A stretch of DNA of 64,000 nt from Paenibacillus sp. YPG26. Lineage in GTDB: Bacteria; Bacillota; Bacilli; Paenibacillales; Paenibacillaceae. Positions 7,041 to 15,794 of the stretch are shown piece after piece. The notes below the pieces were generated by a model. It was given only the letters and a program-made list of their open reading frames with translations, was not told where the DNA came from and did not search any database. The translations under genes and the position numbers were made by a program. The DNA lies in contig NZ_CP084530.1 of NCBI RefSeq assembly GCF_023704175.1, positions 306,501 to 370,500 on the forward strand, written 5' to 3'. Position 1 is the stretch's first letter. Each line of letters opens with the position of its first letter.

Positions 7041-9425
7041 ATGAATGACGAATTTATCCATCATGCAGATACAGGTTACCGGCTGGCTGAGGAGAAGGCA
7101 GCAAGGTATTTTGCTTCACTCTATGCGCAGGTTATGGACAGGAGGTATGTGTCCACGCTGACCGAAGATATCCGGTTGTGGAGACGAGGCCGCGCTTCCC
7201 GTCGTTCATGGCTGCCTTTTATAACGCCAAAAAAGAGAAAACCGGATTCCCGGGATTACCATAGATACATTGGGTGGCTGGAGTATACAGGTAATTTGGA
7301 TGCTTATCTGGACCGAAGCGTGTCCTACATTTATATGCGGGATCTGGGACAGGTCCTGGATTCGCCTGACACACAGGCACGGATCAGACATATAGCCGGC
7401 TTCATTAAAGGCAACCTGACCCATTTCATCTCATCCAAGAAAGGCGAACAGCCGGAATTCATGAGTCTGGCGGGGGCATACCGCTGGGCACAGAGGGAAG
7501 GCATAGAGACTACCGTAATCTGGCTGATTAACAAGCTCAAGAGCGTAGCTTCCCACCTTCCGGAAGAACTGAATGCCGAACAAGCCCAGCGCAAGCTGAT
7601 GAAGATTATTCTGGGAGTTATACTGCATGTCAATGAAGATATGAACGACCAGACCCCGCCTGAGGAACGGACGCGAAGACTGGATGAAGCCATCCGGCTT
7701 GGTTATTCCTATGGACTTACCTACCCTTTCATTGATGATCTGCTGGACTCGAAGGTCCTGACCGCTCAGGAGAAGGAGCAGTACTCCCTCATGATCCGCA
7801 CGACGCTTCTTACCGGCTCGGTGCCCGAAATGGGCGAGTGGTCTGGGCGTAACATGGATTTGCTCAGGTATGTACATACGGAGCTTAGAGAAGCCTTCGA
7901 GTATATCAAAAGCCATCAGCGGGCGGAGACACACCACACGTTTTTTGAACAGGCTTATGTATTCTTTCAGTCTCAGGAGCTGGACCGTCAAAAGGATATT
8001 TCGGATGCAGCTTACACGAATGAAGAGCTGTATATCCCCATTATTCTGAAATCCTCCTCATCCCGGCTGATAGCCCGGTCGGTGATCAGCGCTCCTGTAG
8101 ATGAGGGCTTCGATGACCGGACCTTCTACTATGGCATCTACAATCAGCTGGCAGATGATTTCGCAGATATGCTGGATGATATGCGCGACGGGGCAGTCAC
8201 CCCGTACACCTACTATTTGAAGTACCACAAGCAGCGTTCAGATCTGGTTAATCCTTTTGAATTATACTGGACGGTAATCTCTCACCTTATCCACAATGTG
8301 TACCATTCGGATGCCAAGACCCGCGAGGTTATACTGGGCCGGGCCATTAATGGCCTCAAGCGTTACAGGGAACGTGTCGGAACGGATAAATATCAAGAGA
8401 TCATGGGCATATTTGCTTCCGGAAATGCGGAGTTTGCCCGTCTCATCAAGCAAATCGTTCGGAAGACGGATGATGTGGATTTCTTCGATAAGCTGCTTCG
8501 TGATCAGGTTGTGACGATTCTGAGGAACGACCGGGAGGAGCAGGAGCGATTCACGGAGACAATCGAGACGGTCCGGCGGGAGATCAACAGCACCCTGCCA
8601 ATACCCAAGCAGGACGGGGTTCAGGCGGTGAAAGAGCCGATTATTGAAGCGGCCAATTACAGCCTTGAGGGGGATGGCAAGCGCCTGAGGCCCATATTGG
8701 TGTGGGCTATGGGGGTTAACGAATATGGACTGGATAGCTCGGCCATCCTGCCGCTTATGAGATCACTTGAATATATGCATACGGCATCCCTGATATTTGA
8801 TGACCTGCCGTCCCAGGATAACGCTTCAACCCGTAGAGGACGCCTCACGCTGCATCAGATGAGAGATACGGCCACGGCAGAGCTGACCGGTCTCTATCTG
8901 ATTCAGAAGGGAGTTCAGGAGCAGGCATCGCTCCATCAATTCCGCGCCGAGACTGTGCTTGCCCTGATCCGGTATTCAGCTGAGAAGGCGGAAGATCTAT
9001 GTATGGGCCAGTTGATGGATCTACAGGCCAGAGGACAGGCTTTGACACTGGAGCAATTGAATACAATCAGCTTCTATAAGACGGGAGTTGCATTTGAGGC
9101 TTCATTGGTTATGCCCGCTATTCTCGCTGAGGCTGCAGAGGCGGAGATTGCAGGCCTTAAGAAATTCGCTTATCATGCGGGGATTGCCTTTCAGATTAAG
9201 GATGATCTGCTTGATTTGGAGGGAGATGCGCTCCTTATCGGGAAGCCTGTAGGCAAGGATGCCGAGAATAACAGCTCCACCTTCGTATCCATCCTCGGTC
9301 AGGAGGGCGCGGCCAAAGCGATGTGGGATCACTATTGTCTCGCTCTGGATGCGGTAAAAGGAATACCGCGCAGCATGACCTTCCTAAAGCATCTGCTCAA
9401 TTATATCGTTCACCGGGACAAGTGA
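7041..9425 (+). CDS. Two-module isoprenoid synthase: cyclase-like N-module fused to polyprenyl synthetase
   Basis: The protein has 794 residues from the ATG at 7041, which has GAGG 11 bases upstream. The frame also allows TTG at 6990 and ATG at 7002, without a good ribosome binding site. Residues about 515-794 are a canonical trans-prenyltransferase: first Asp-rich motif FDDLPSQD (D587-D592, followed by RRG) and second FQIKDDLLD (D721-D725). The N-terminal 500 residues are not annotated by this family but are all-helical. They carry their own Asp-rich pair, FIDDLLD (D232-D236) and NQLADDFADMLDD (D372-D376), 140 residues apart against 134 in the C-terminal module. I infer a fusion of two class I isoprenoid-synthase folds. 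A typical bacterial polyprenyl synthetase is about 300 residues. The product is unknown. The gene ends at a bidirectional hairpin, so it is probably monocistronic. Confidence 0.85.
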   Translation: MNDEFIHHADTGYRLAEEKAARYFASLYAQVMDRRYVSTLTEDIRLWRRGRASRRSWLPFITPKKRKPDSRDYHRYIGWLEYTGNLDAYLDRSVSYIYMRDLGQVLDSPDTQARIRHIAGFIKGNLTHFISSKKGEQPEFMSLAGAYRWAQREGIETTVIWLINKLKSVASHLPEELNAEQAQRKLMKIILGVILHVNEDMNDQTPPEERTRRLDEAIRLGYSYGLTYPFIDDLLDSKVLTAQEKEQYSLMIRTTLLTGSVPEMGEWSGRNMDLLRYVHTELREAFEYIKSHQRAETHHTFFEQAYVFFQSQELDRQKDISDAAYTNEELYIPIILKSSSSRLIARSVISAPVDEGFDDRTFYYGIYNQLADDFADMLDDMRDGAVTPYTYYLKYHKQRSDLVNPFELYWTVISHLIHNVYHSDAKTREVILGRAINGLKRYRERVGTDKYQEIMGIFASGNAEFARLIKQIVRKTDDVDFFDKLLRDQVVTILRNDREEQERFTETIETVRREINSTLPIPKQDGVQAVKEPIIEAANYSLEGDGKRLRPILVWAMGVNEYGLDSSAILPLMRSLEYMHTASLIFDDLPSQDNASTRRGRLTLHQMRDTATAELTGLYLIQKGVQEQASLHQFRAETVLALIRYSAEKAEDLCMGQLMDLQARGQALTLEQLNTISFYKTGVAFEASLVMPAILAEAAEAEIAGLKKFAYHAGIAFQIKDDLLDLEGDALLIGKPVGKDAENNSSTFVSILGQEGAAKAMWDHYCLALDAVKGIPRSMTFLKHLLNYIVHRDK

Positions 9426-9456
9426 GGAAGCTTGGTGACCGTGTCATCCGCAAACC

Positions 9457-9484
9457 AGCCTTAAGCTCCCAAGAGCTTAAGGCT
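9457..9484. terminator. Bidirectional hairpin between convergent genes
   Basis: A perfect 12-bp stem, AGCCTTAAGCTC with GAGCTTAAGGCT, around a CCAA loop, lies between the isoprenoid synthase and the ABC permease gene. There is no T-run, but the position favours a shared terminator. Confidence 0.6.
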
Positions 9485-9492
9485 GATTCTGG

Positions 9493-11826
9493 TTACTCTA
9501 CGCTCTTGAGTGACTCGGTCATATTAATTCGCGTTACTTTTCTCCTCAGCAATAAGTTAGCCAGAATGGTTAGCAAGTACGCAAGGATGACAGAGAGCAC
9601 CAAGCTGGAAATACCTAATGTACCGGGAATTTGTTGATGGGTACTGGATAGCGCCTTCACAACAAGACTATATACATAACCACTTGCCGGTATCGCTATA
9701 ATTACCGCCAACGTGGTTAAGATGATGTTCTCAAGAAATATAAGCCGGTGTATCTTATTCCGCGGATAGCCCAGTACCTTGAGTGTTGCAAGCTCGCGAT
9801 TCCGTTCATAGATGTTAATGGAGGATATCGTGAATATGGCGCCAAAGGACAATATGACGGCACAAATGATGAACAGGATGAACACAAAGCTGTTCTGCTG
9901 CACGATATACCGGGCTGACTTCTTCAAGTCATCCTTATCCGCCAGAGCATCTACACGAGGATCCTGTTCGAAGAAGCTGCGAAGGCTGCTCAGCTCTTCG
10001 GGACTAGCTGCTTCAACTACAAGTGAGGTTGGATTGTAGAGGATCCCCATAGCCTCAAGATAAGCCGGGGTGCAGTAGAACACCGGATTGGAATACTGTG
10101 TAGATATGCCCAGCACCGGCATGTCTACTGTTTTGTTCCGGAGCGGGGGGGAGGTGAACCTCAGACGGATTGTATCTCCTTCAGCAATACGGTATTGATC
10201 AGCGTAAGACTTCGGTACCAGCACGCCGTTGTTTTCCAGCTGAATCCTATTGTTATTGTCGTCAAAGAAATGAATGAGCTTGTTCTCTGATGGGGTAACC
10301 ACCAGCGTGGCACTTTCTTGCTCGTCCTGTTGAATGAATTCAACGGGCAGGGTGGATGAGTCATAACTGAACCTGATGCCGGAGGGAAGTGCTGCGCTGT
10401 CTGGAAAAGTTCCTGCCGTGTAATCTACCCTCAAATCGTAGGTATGGACCTTCTCGATTTGGTTGGCTACCTGCATCAAGGCCGTCTGGGTGCCAAAAGC
10501 CGTGATTAATAACACGGTACTGATCATAACACCAATTGAGCTCGCTACAGTCTTGTGTTTATTTAGAAATATATTTCGCAAAATGAGCTTGTAACTATAG
10601 GAGATACGGTTCCAAATCCCCGGAATTCTTTCTATATAGAGCTGTCTCATCTGCCTTAGAGGACGGGGACGCATAGCGTCGGCTGCACGTTCCTTGAATA
10701 TGACCCGGCCGCTTAAGTAACAGGACAGGAGTCCACAGGCGCTAGAGAAAATGAGGGGAGGGAAGAGCGAGAAGGCGGAGAGTGAGAACTCAAGACCAGG
10801 GAGAGAGTAGGCTCTGGCGCTCGACGCAGTGACCAATGGAATGAACACACTGGCGGCGACAGCACAGCCAATGATTGAACCGATAACTGAGGCCATCACA
10901 GGAAATCCCATGTAATGCAGCATAATGGTTCTGTTCTTCACCCCCAAGGCTTTCATAATCCCGATCTGGTTCCTCTGGGAATCTATAATTCTCGACATCG
11001 TCAGGAACAGGATGATTGCTGAAATGACAAAGAGAACGAAGGGGATCACCTTGCTCATGAGTCCGTTGTTAAATATCGTCTCTTGTATTTTGGAATAGCT
11101 GAAGGACCGTTCTTTGCTAACTTGGGTCAAATAGGTAAGCGGATCGGATCTCGCTTCAATAGATTGAGCTAAATTGTCAATATTATAGCCTTCATCGGCA
11201 TCAATCATGACTTCATTATACTGGAGGCTGCCCAGGATCTCGGGTAAGGCCTCTTCAGCGATATAGGCCACTCCGTAGGCGTGATGATCTTGTGTCTCGT
11301 TCTTCTTGGCATGCTCCACATTCTCACCCAGGCCGCTAATGGTGAATTTGAGGCTTTTCCCATCTGTAGTTACGCTGATTGTATCCTCAACTTGGTAGTC
11401 GTGTGCCTGGGCATAATGGGAATCCAGCAAGATCTCGTTCTTGTGCAAGGGGATACGGCCCTGGATCAAGGCAGGCGTGTTGATCGTGTTATTTGCAGGG
11501 ATGGAGTGAATGGTTAAGGAGGCTTTGGCATCCTCGGAGACTTGCGTGGCATCAAAAGTATACCGTCCCTCTATCTTGTGAATCCCCTTGATCGTGCTTA
11601 GACCCGCTGTATCTTCCCTGGAGATCTGGGTGTAAGATATATTCAAGTCGCTTAGATTATGTTCTCTGAAATAGACTTCGCTATAGGCGCTAAGCCTGTC
11701 GCTATAAGTGACCAGCCCCGCATAGAAAAAGGCACCCACAGCGATCACCATAACCAGGGCTATAAATTGGCCTATCGACTGCCGGGTATCCCTTAATAAT
11801 TTGAGAAATAATTTCATGATTACCAC
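9493..11826 (-). CDS. ABC transporter permease, FtsX/MacB type with two FtsX domains
   Basis: The 777-residue membrane protein has an N-terminal anchor (residues about 15-37), a large extracytoplasmic domain, a first three-helix FtsX block (about 260-385), a second anchor after about 425, another external domain, and a final three-helix FtsX block (about 650-770). The motif NRELATLKVLGYPRNKI is typical of the FtsX coupling helix. Such permeases move lipids, lipoproteins or antimicrobial peptides from the outer leaflet and do not pump across the membrane from the cytosol. It overlaps its ATPase gene by seven bases. Confidence 0.88.
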   Translation of the reverse strand: MVIMKLFLKLLRDTRQSIGQFIALVMVIAVGAFFYAGLVTYSDRLSAYSEVYFREHNLSDLNISYTQISREDTAGLSTIKGIHKIEGRYTFDATQVSEDAKASLTIHSIPANNTINTPALIQGRIPLHKNEILLDSHYAQAHDYQVEDTISVTTDGKSLKFTISGLGENVEHAKKNETQDHHAYGVAYIAEEALPEILGSLQYNEVMIDADEGYNIDNLAQSIEARSDPLTYLTQVSKERSFSYSKIQETIFNNGLMSKVIPFVLFVISAIILFLTMSRIIDSQRNQIGIMKALGVKNRTIMLHYMGFPVMASVIGSIIGCAVAASVFIPLVTASSARAYSLPGLEFSLSAFSLFPPLIFSSACGLLSCYLSGRVIFKERAADAMRPRPLRQMRQLYIERIPGIWNRISYSYKLILRNIFLNKHKTVASSIGVMISTVLLITAFGTQTALMQVANQIEKVHTYDLRVDYTAGTFPDSAALPSGIRFSYDSSTLPVEFIQQDEQESATLVVTPSENKLIHFFDDNNNRIQLENNGVLVPKSYADQYRIAEGDTIRLRFTSPPLRNKTVDMPVLGISTQYSNPVFYCTPAYLEAMGILYNPTSLVVEAASPEELSSLRSFFEQDPRVDALADKDDLKKSARYIVQQNSFVFILFIICAVILSFGAIFTISSINIYERNRELATLKVLGYPRNKIHRLIFLENIILTTLAVIIAIPASGYVYSLVVKALSSTHQQIPGTLGISSLVLSVILAYLLTILANLLLRRKVTRINMTESLKSVE

Positions 11827-12524
11827 TCAATCCCTTCAACGCTTTGAGCTGCTTTATTGATCGTAACGCTCTCAATTCTTCCGCTTTTCACTCTTATAAT
11901 TTTGTCAGCCATAGGAGCAATGGCCGAGTTGTGTGTGACTAGCACAACGCATTTGTTCGTCTCGTTGTTCAGGTCTTGCAGAAGCTTTAATACGGACTTT
12001 CCTGTTACATAATCCAGAGCTCCGGTGGGTTCATCACACAATAATAGTAGAGGGTTCTTGGCAACAGCCCTTGCTATCGCTACTCTCTGCTGCTCTCCTC
12101 CAGAGAGCTGGGAGGGGAAGTTCTTGACCCGGTGATCCAAGCCAACTTTATGTAGAATTTCCTTTGCATCCAGGTGGTTAGTACAGACTTCAGTGGCAAA
12201 TTCAACATTCTCCAGCGCGTTCAAATTCGGAATCAGGTTATAGAATTGAAACACAAAGCCGACCTTCTCAGCGCGGTATTGGGTTAGCTTTTTGTCGCTG
12301 AGACCTGTGATTTCCTGATTCCCCACAAATACTTGACCTGAGGTGGCTGTATCCATCCCGCCAAGAATATTCAGAATCGTGCTTTTACCGGCACCGCTTG
12401 CCCCGAGAATAACGACGAACTCCCCCTCCGCAATGGAGAAATCAACACCATCAAGGGCTCTAATCGGTACTTCCCCTATTGTGTATTCCTTCGTTACTTT
12501 CCTGAATTCGATTAACGTTGTCAT
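11820..12524 (-). CDS. ABC transporter ATP-binding protein, MacB/LolD type
   Basis: The 234-residue ATPase has Walker [11 protein letters not shown]-loop [18 protein letters not shown], signature [14 protein letters not shown] and Walker [14 protein letters not shown], followed by the H-loop VLVTHN. The FYNL-type Q-loop and the PTGALD ending are characteristic of the MacB/LolD/FtsE group. It is the first gene of a two-gene unit with the FtsX-type permease, and together they form one exporter. Confidence 0.92.
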   Translation of the reverse strand: MTTLIEFRKVTKEYTIGEVPIRALDGVDFSIAEGEFVVILGASGAGKSTILNILGGMDTATSGQVFVGNQEITGLSDKKLTQYRAEKVGFVFQFYNLIPNLNALENVEFATEVCTNHLDAKEILHKVGLDHRVKNFPSQLSGGEQQRVAIARAVAKNPLLLLCDEPTGALDYVTGKSVLKLLQDLNNETNKCVVLVTHNSAIAPMADKIIRVKSGRIESVTINKAAQSVEGIEW

Positions 12525-12892
12525 TTCTTACATCTCCTCGTGACGTTTGTTTTTTGATATCCGTTAGGCTCCTTCTTAACTCCTTGCTCTTATTGTATGG
12601 TTTTCCATAATTGGGAAATCAGCCTTGCGACTGCTTTTACGACTGGACCCAGGTCGCAGGGGCGGTCCGTCTGAAGAGGGAGTGCGCTATGATCACCGTC
12701 CAGTGTACTTTGGTGAAGGCAGCAGTATAGAGTGCAGAAATGGCTGGCCCCGCAAGTGCCAGCAGCAATCTGAGGGTCTTAAGCAACTCTGTGAATTATG
12801 CATATCTTCTTCCTTTTGCTTCCGGGCTCGTCCATTGTATGATGAAGATGCGAGAGATGAATCGAACTCATCCCATGAGCAGGAGGCAGATT
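12525..12892. other. Intergenic leader region, no convincing gene
   Basis: This 368-base stretch separates the divergent ABC ATPase gene and the next hypothetical gene. Open frames pass through it, including an N-terminal extension of the next gene from 12740, but they lack ribosome binding sites and recognisable protein character. I see no clear riboswitch or operator. Confidence 0.4.
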
Positions 12893-13687
12893 ATGTTGGA
12901 TCCGAAGGCCAAGAAAATATTACTACACACCCACTGGAGTTCCGGCTGGAGAGAGAAGTTCTCATGTTCAGACGAGGACTTCCAATATGCGAGGAGCAAG
13001 GGTCTCATGTTCGACCCGGTGACGATATCCCATGATGAATGCGTTCGGAGATTGAGGGAGCTACACGAGCAGAGCATTACGAGAGAAAAGGTGGCCCGCG
13101 CCTTCCTCCATAGTCTATCTACACGCCAAGTTCATTGGCGGAGCTCCTTGTCCAGCTATGCGCTTACGCATGACTTAACTATACATACCTATGCGCAGCG
13201 GCAGCCCGAAGGGCCGTCTTACTCCGCCTGCGGGGTGTGCAATGATCATAGATTAATGGCAGATGAACAATACACCGACGAAGATTGGAACGTGATGAGT
13301 TTCGAGCGGGTGAAGTGGGGAGGTGTCCGCCTCAACTACTTGACCTACTGCTTGATGGACCTGGAATTCCTCAGCAGGGAGGAAGATTTCGAGGTTGGCC
13401 AAGAGGACATCGTCATTCTGCGGCGGATGCTGGAGGCTGTTCAGGCCTGCGGCGATCAGGAGGCTGCCCGGCAGCTGGAGAAGCGGTGGAAGGATGTTCT
13501 GCCATCCAATCAATATGAACGGGATGCCATAATGGAGATTTGGGGGTTCGCCGGATTGCTGCAGCCCAAGGATGAGAATCGCCCGCAGCGCGGGCGGGGA
13601 ACCGACCTCGTGTCAGTGGCAGACTGGAGAGGTGAGGATAGCTTTTCCGATGAGAAAGTGCAGTTCTATTTCGGGGAGTATTTATAG
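12893..13687 (+). CDS. Hypothetical protein with CxxC motif
   Basis: The start chosen is ATG 12893, seven bases after AGGAGG; the frame is open further upstream to 12740 but without a ribosome binding site. The 264-residue product is soluble and rich in charged and aromatic residues. A CGVCN motif near residue 113 could bind metal, and a following Trp/Tyr-rich block (WGGVRLNYLTYCLMDLEFL) is distinctive. No signal peptide or membrane segment is visible. I do not recognise the family. It sits upstream of two other large soluble proteins, one of them an SMI1/KNR4 member, so an immunity-type role is possible but unproven. Confidence 0.7.
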   Translation: MLDPKAKKILLHTHWSSGWREKFSCSDEDFQYARSKGLMFDPVTISHDECVRRLRELHEQSITREKVARAFLHSLSTRQVHWRSSLSSYALTHDLTIHTYAQRQPEGPSYSACGVCNDHRLMADEQYTDEDWNVMSFERVKWGGVRLNYLTYCLMDLEFLSREEDFEVGQEDIVILRRMLEAVQACGDQEAARQLEKRWKDVLPSNQYERDAIMEIWGFAGLLQPKDENRPQRGRGTDLVSVADWRGEDSFSDEKVQFYFGEYL

Positions 13688-13804
13688 CATACTTTATGCT
13701 TAGAGATAAGAAGAATCATCCACCAGAGAGCTTAGTCTATCTATCATGGAGAGATAGATTCATAGCGATCTATAACTATCTGTAACTATCGGGAGGCGTT
13801 GCCG

Positions 13805-15469
13805 TTGATCCAAGCCGTGGAGCTTTTTCTAGATGAGATATGGAACGAGGTTATGGCGATATATGCCAGAGAGAGTCGCAGTATGGGCAAGAGCAAGAAT
13901 CGGAGCAGACTGCAGGCCGGAATGAAGGATTACCTGCGGGTGGCCTGGAGGCGGGGCAAGTTCAACTGGGAGCAGGGCCGTATTCACATTGATGTGTACG
14001 AACCGTTCTCTTGGAGCGATCATGCCTATCAGATCGAAGCGGGTGATTATATCACGGAATTGACTGACGAGCAGCTCAGGGAGGAGTTTTTCCCGGCATT
14101 GTGCGGGCGTGTGGATGAGCTTATACGCTCGGAGGAGTTCGGTGCTCACTTCTTCGATTACCAGTTCAACGTCGTGTTCGAATTCGAACGGGAACATTCA
14201 GTTATTACGTTTCAGCGCAGGCTGGTGAACGAGCCTAAGCTGGTTGAACTCAAGAAGATGCTGGGGCAGTTCATACAGACCAAAATCATGTCCGGGCTGC
14301 CGGTGCTGCCGGGCGAGCACGACCTGGTCTTCTTCGCCCAGCATCTGGTCAATCCTGATCTGATGAAGCAGGAGGAGAAGGAAGTCGACCCGTTAATCCG
14401 CCAGCTGTCGGACAAGCTGCGCCAATTCCCCAAACGTAGAGATGAGTGGATCCGGCACTATACCTCGGCATTTAAGCACTGGGCACAGGAGCAATTTCTA
14501 CCTCGGTATTTTGATCCTCTCGGTGATTATGGACTGGAGTGGATGATGAAGGAAGGAACGGATCTCTCCGCTGTAGACTCAAGTGAACTCGATTTCTTCC
14601 TGTATGCGGCACTTCAGATCGGCTTCTCCGATCCGGACACCCGGCAGAAATATCTGGGGCTCGCGGTTCTTCTGGGCTCTAAGCGGGCTCAGGATTATCT
14701 GCAGACGGGCAGTGGGAAGTTCGACAGCACTTACCGGGGAGAGCGGATGGAAGGCAAGAATAACGATGTGACGCAGACGATTGAGATCCGTATCCTCGCC
14801 GAGGAGGAGGCGGCTTACGGGGAGGCGCTTGACTATATCACCGGCCTGCTGCGGCAGGGATTCCCCAAGGGTTATCAGCTGAAGCTGAAGAGCAGCCAGA
14901 AGCATCTCCTGCCCGTTAAGAAGCTGGCGAAGTCCAAGCTGCATCAGTTTTTTGCCAATGCGCTCAGCTACCCGGGGTTATACCCTAAGCTTGCCGAATA
15001 TGCGGACAACGCAATGGAGGAGTTCGCCTGGTACGGGGATGTGGAGCCGGGTGAGAAGTCAGTCATGCCGGGGACTTACGCCGTGATGGGCCTTGGCCTC
15101 TGCAGCGAAGCCTACTTTCCCTTGGTCTGCCGTTATATGGAGCTGGTGGATACGGAGCATCAGATGGTGCAGGATGGGTATGCGGAGGCATTTGCCGATG
15201 CCCATGGGGTACAGGCAGAGCATATGCCGGTGATCGTATCAATTCTTCTGGGCGGGAATGAGGAAGGAACAAGGGTCAAGAACATCACGATCGACCGTCC
15301 CGAGCTTGCTGAGGCGCTAGTTCAGGCGCTGCAAGGCAAGGAGGATCATCAAGTGGAGCTGGTGCTCAGCCGGATCTTCGGGAATGCGAAGAAGCTCTCC
15401 ACAGCGGCCAAGCAGGCCCAGCCGCCGCTCAGGGAGGGACTGGAGCAGCTGCTACTGCTGTGGAGATAA
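13805..15469 (+). CDS. Large hypothetical protein, possibly DUF6138-like
   Basis: The start chosen is TTG 13805, eight bases after GGGAGG; TTG 13799 is in frame but too close to that site. The product, 554 residues, is soluble and helix-rich without a signal or membrane segment. The N-terminal region (MIQAVELFLDEIWNEVMAIY) and the middle block (LGDYGLEWMM, SSELDFFLYAALQIG) make me think of the uncharacterised DUF6138 family, but I recall this only weakly and could not check. The C-terminal third (VMGLGLCSEAYFPLVCRYME) resembles helical-repeat immunity proteins. It lies 117 bases after the preceding hypothetical gene on the same strand. Confidence 0.7.
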   Translation: MIQAVELFLDEIWNEVMAIYARESRSMGKSKNRSRLQAGMKDYLRVAWRRGKFNWEQGRIHIDVYEPFSWSDHAYQIEAGDYITELTDEQLREEFFPALCGRVDELIRSEEFGAHFFDYQFNVVFEFEREHSVITFQRRLVNEPKLVELKKMLGQFIQTKIMSGLPVLPGEHDLVFFAQHLVNPDLMKQEEKEVDPLIRQLSDKLRQFPKRRDEWIRHYTSAFKHWAQEQFLPRYFDPLGDYGLEWMMKEGTDLSAVDSSELDFFLYAALQIGFSDPDTRQKYLGLAVLLGSKRAQDYLQTGSGKFDSTYRGERMEGKNNDVTQTIEIRILAEEEAAYGEALDYITGLLRQGFPKGYQLKLKSSQKHLLPVKKLAKSKLHQFFANALSYPGLYPKLAEYADNAMEEFAWYGDVEPGEKSVMPGTYAVMGLGLCSEAYFPLVCRYMELVDTEHQMVQDGYAEAFADAHGVQAEHMPVIVSILLGGNEEGTRVKNITIDRPELAEALVQALQGKEDHQVELVLSRIFGNAKKLSTAAKQAQPPLREGLEQLLLLWR

Positions 15470-15507
15470 TCTAACGCGAAGCAGGATTATAAATTCTTTA
15501 TTGGTTA

Positions 15508-15735
15508 TTAGAGAGATTCCCGATCGAATCTTTTTCGGATTTCTTCGAATTTTTCCCTGGCGTTACTAGACTCCTCTATATGAATCAAAGAAAAGCCTGC
15601 CGTGGAATCAATGGGAGTGACATCTGCAAGAGAATATAACTTATATTTTCTTCTACTAGGTGGATGAGTTAGAAAAGCTATATGTTTCGCAGTTGGCCTG
15701 AGGCCCATTGTTCTGAGTTTAGCTCTGGTGAACAA
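15508..15735 (-). CDS. Small hypothetical protein, start uncertain, probably 5'-truncated
   Basis: A 75-residue frame begins at TTG 15735 without a ribosome binding site. The coding character continues upstream in the same frame (DDEDYTSSVPDHLFTRAKLR) to a TAA near 15783 with no start codon in between. A perfect Shine-Dalgarno (AAGGAGG) with ATG triplets lies just there, but in another frame. A single-base indel close to the original start would explain this. It follows the SMI1/KNR4 gene on the same strand. The family is not recognised. Confidence 0.45.
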   Translation of the reverse strand: MFTRAKLRTMGLRPTAKHIAFLTHPPSRRKYKLYSLADVTPIDSTAGFSLIHIEESSNAREKFEEIRKRFDRESL

Positions 15736-15794
15736 ATGATCTGGAACACTAGATGTATAATCCTCATCATCATTCCTCCTTCCTTAGCATGAAG

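Noticed and set aside
12625..13035. 136-codon open frame before the CxxC protein
   Set aside because: It overlaps the next gene in another frame and lacks a ribosome binding site; the downstream ATG with AGGAGG is far better.
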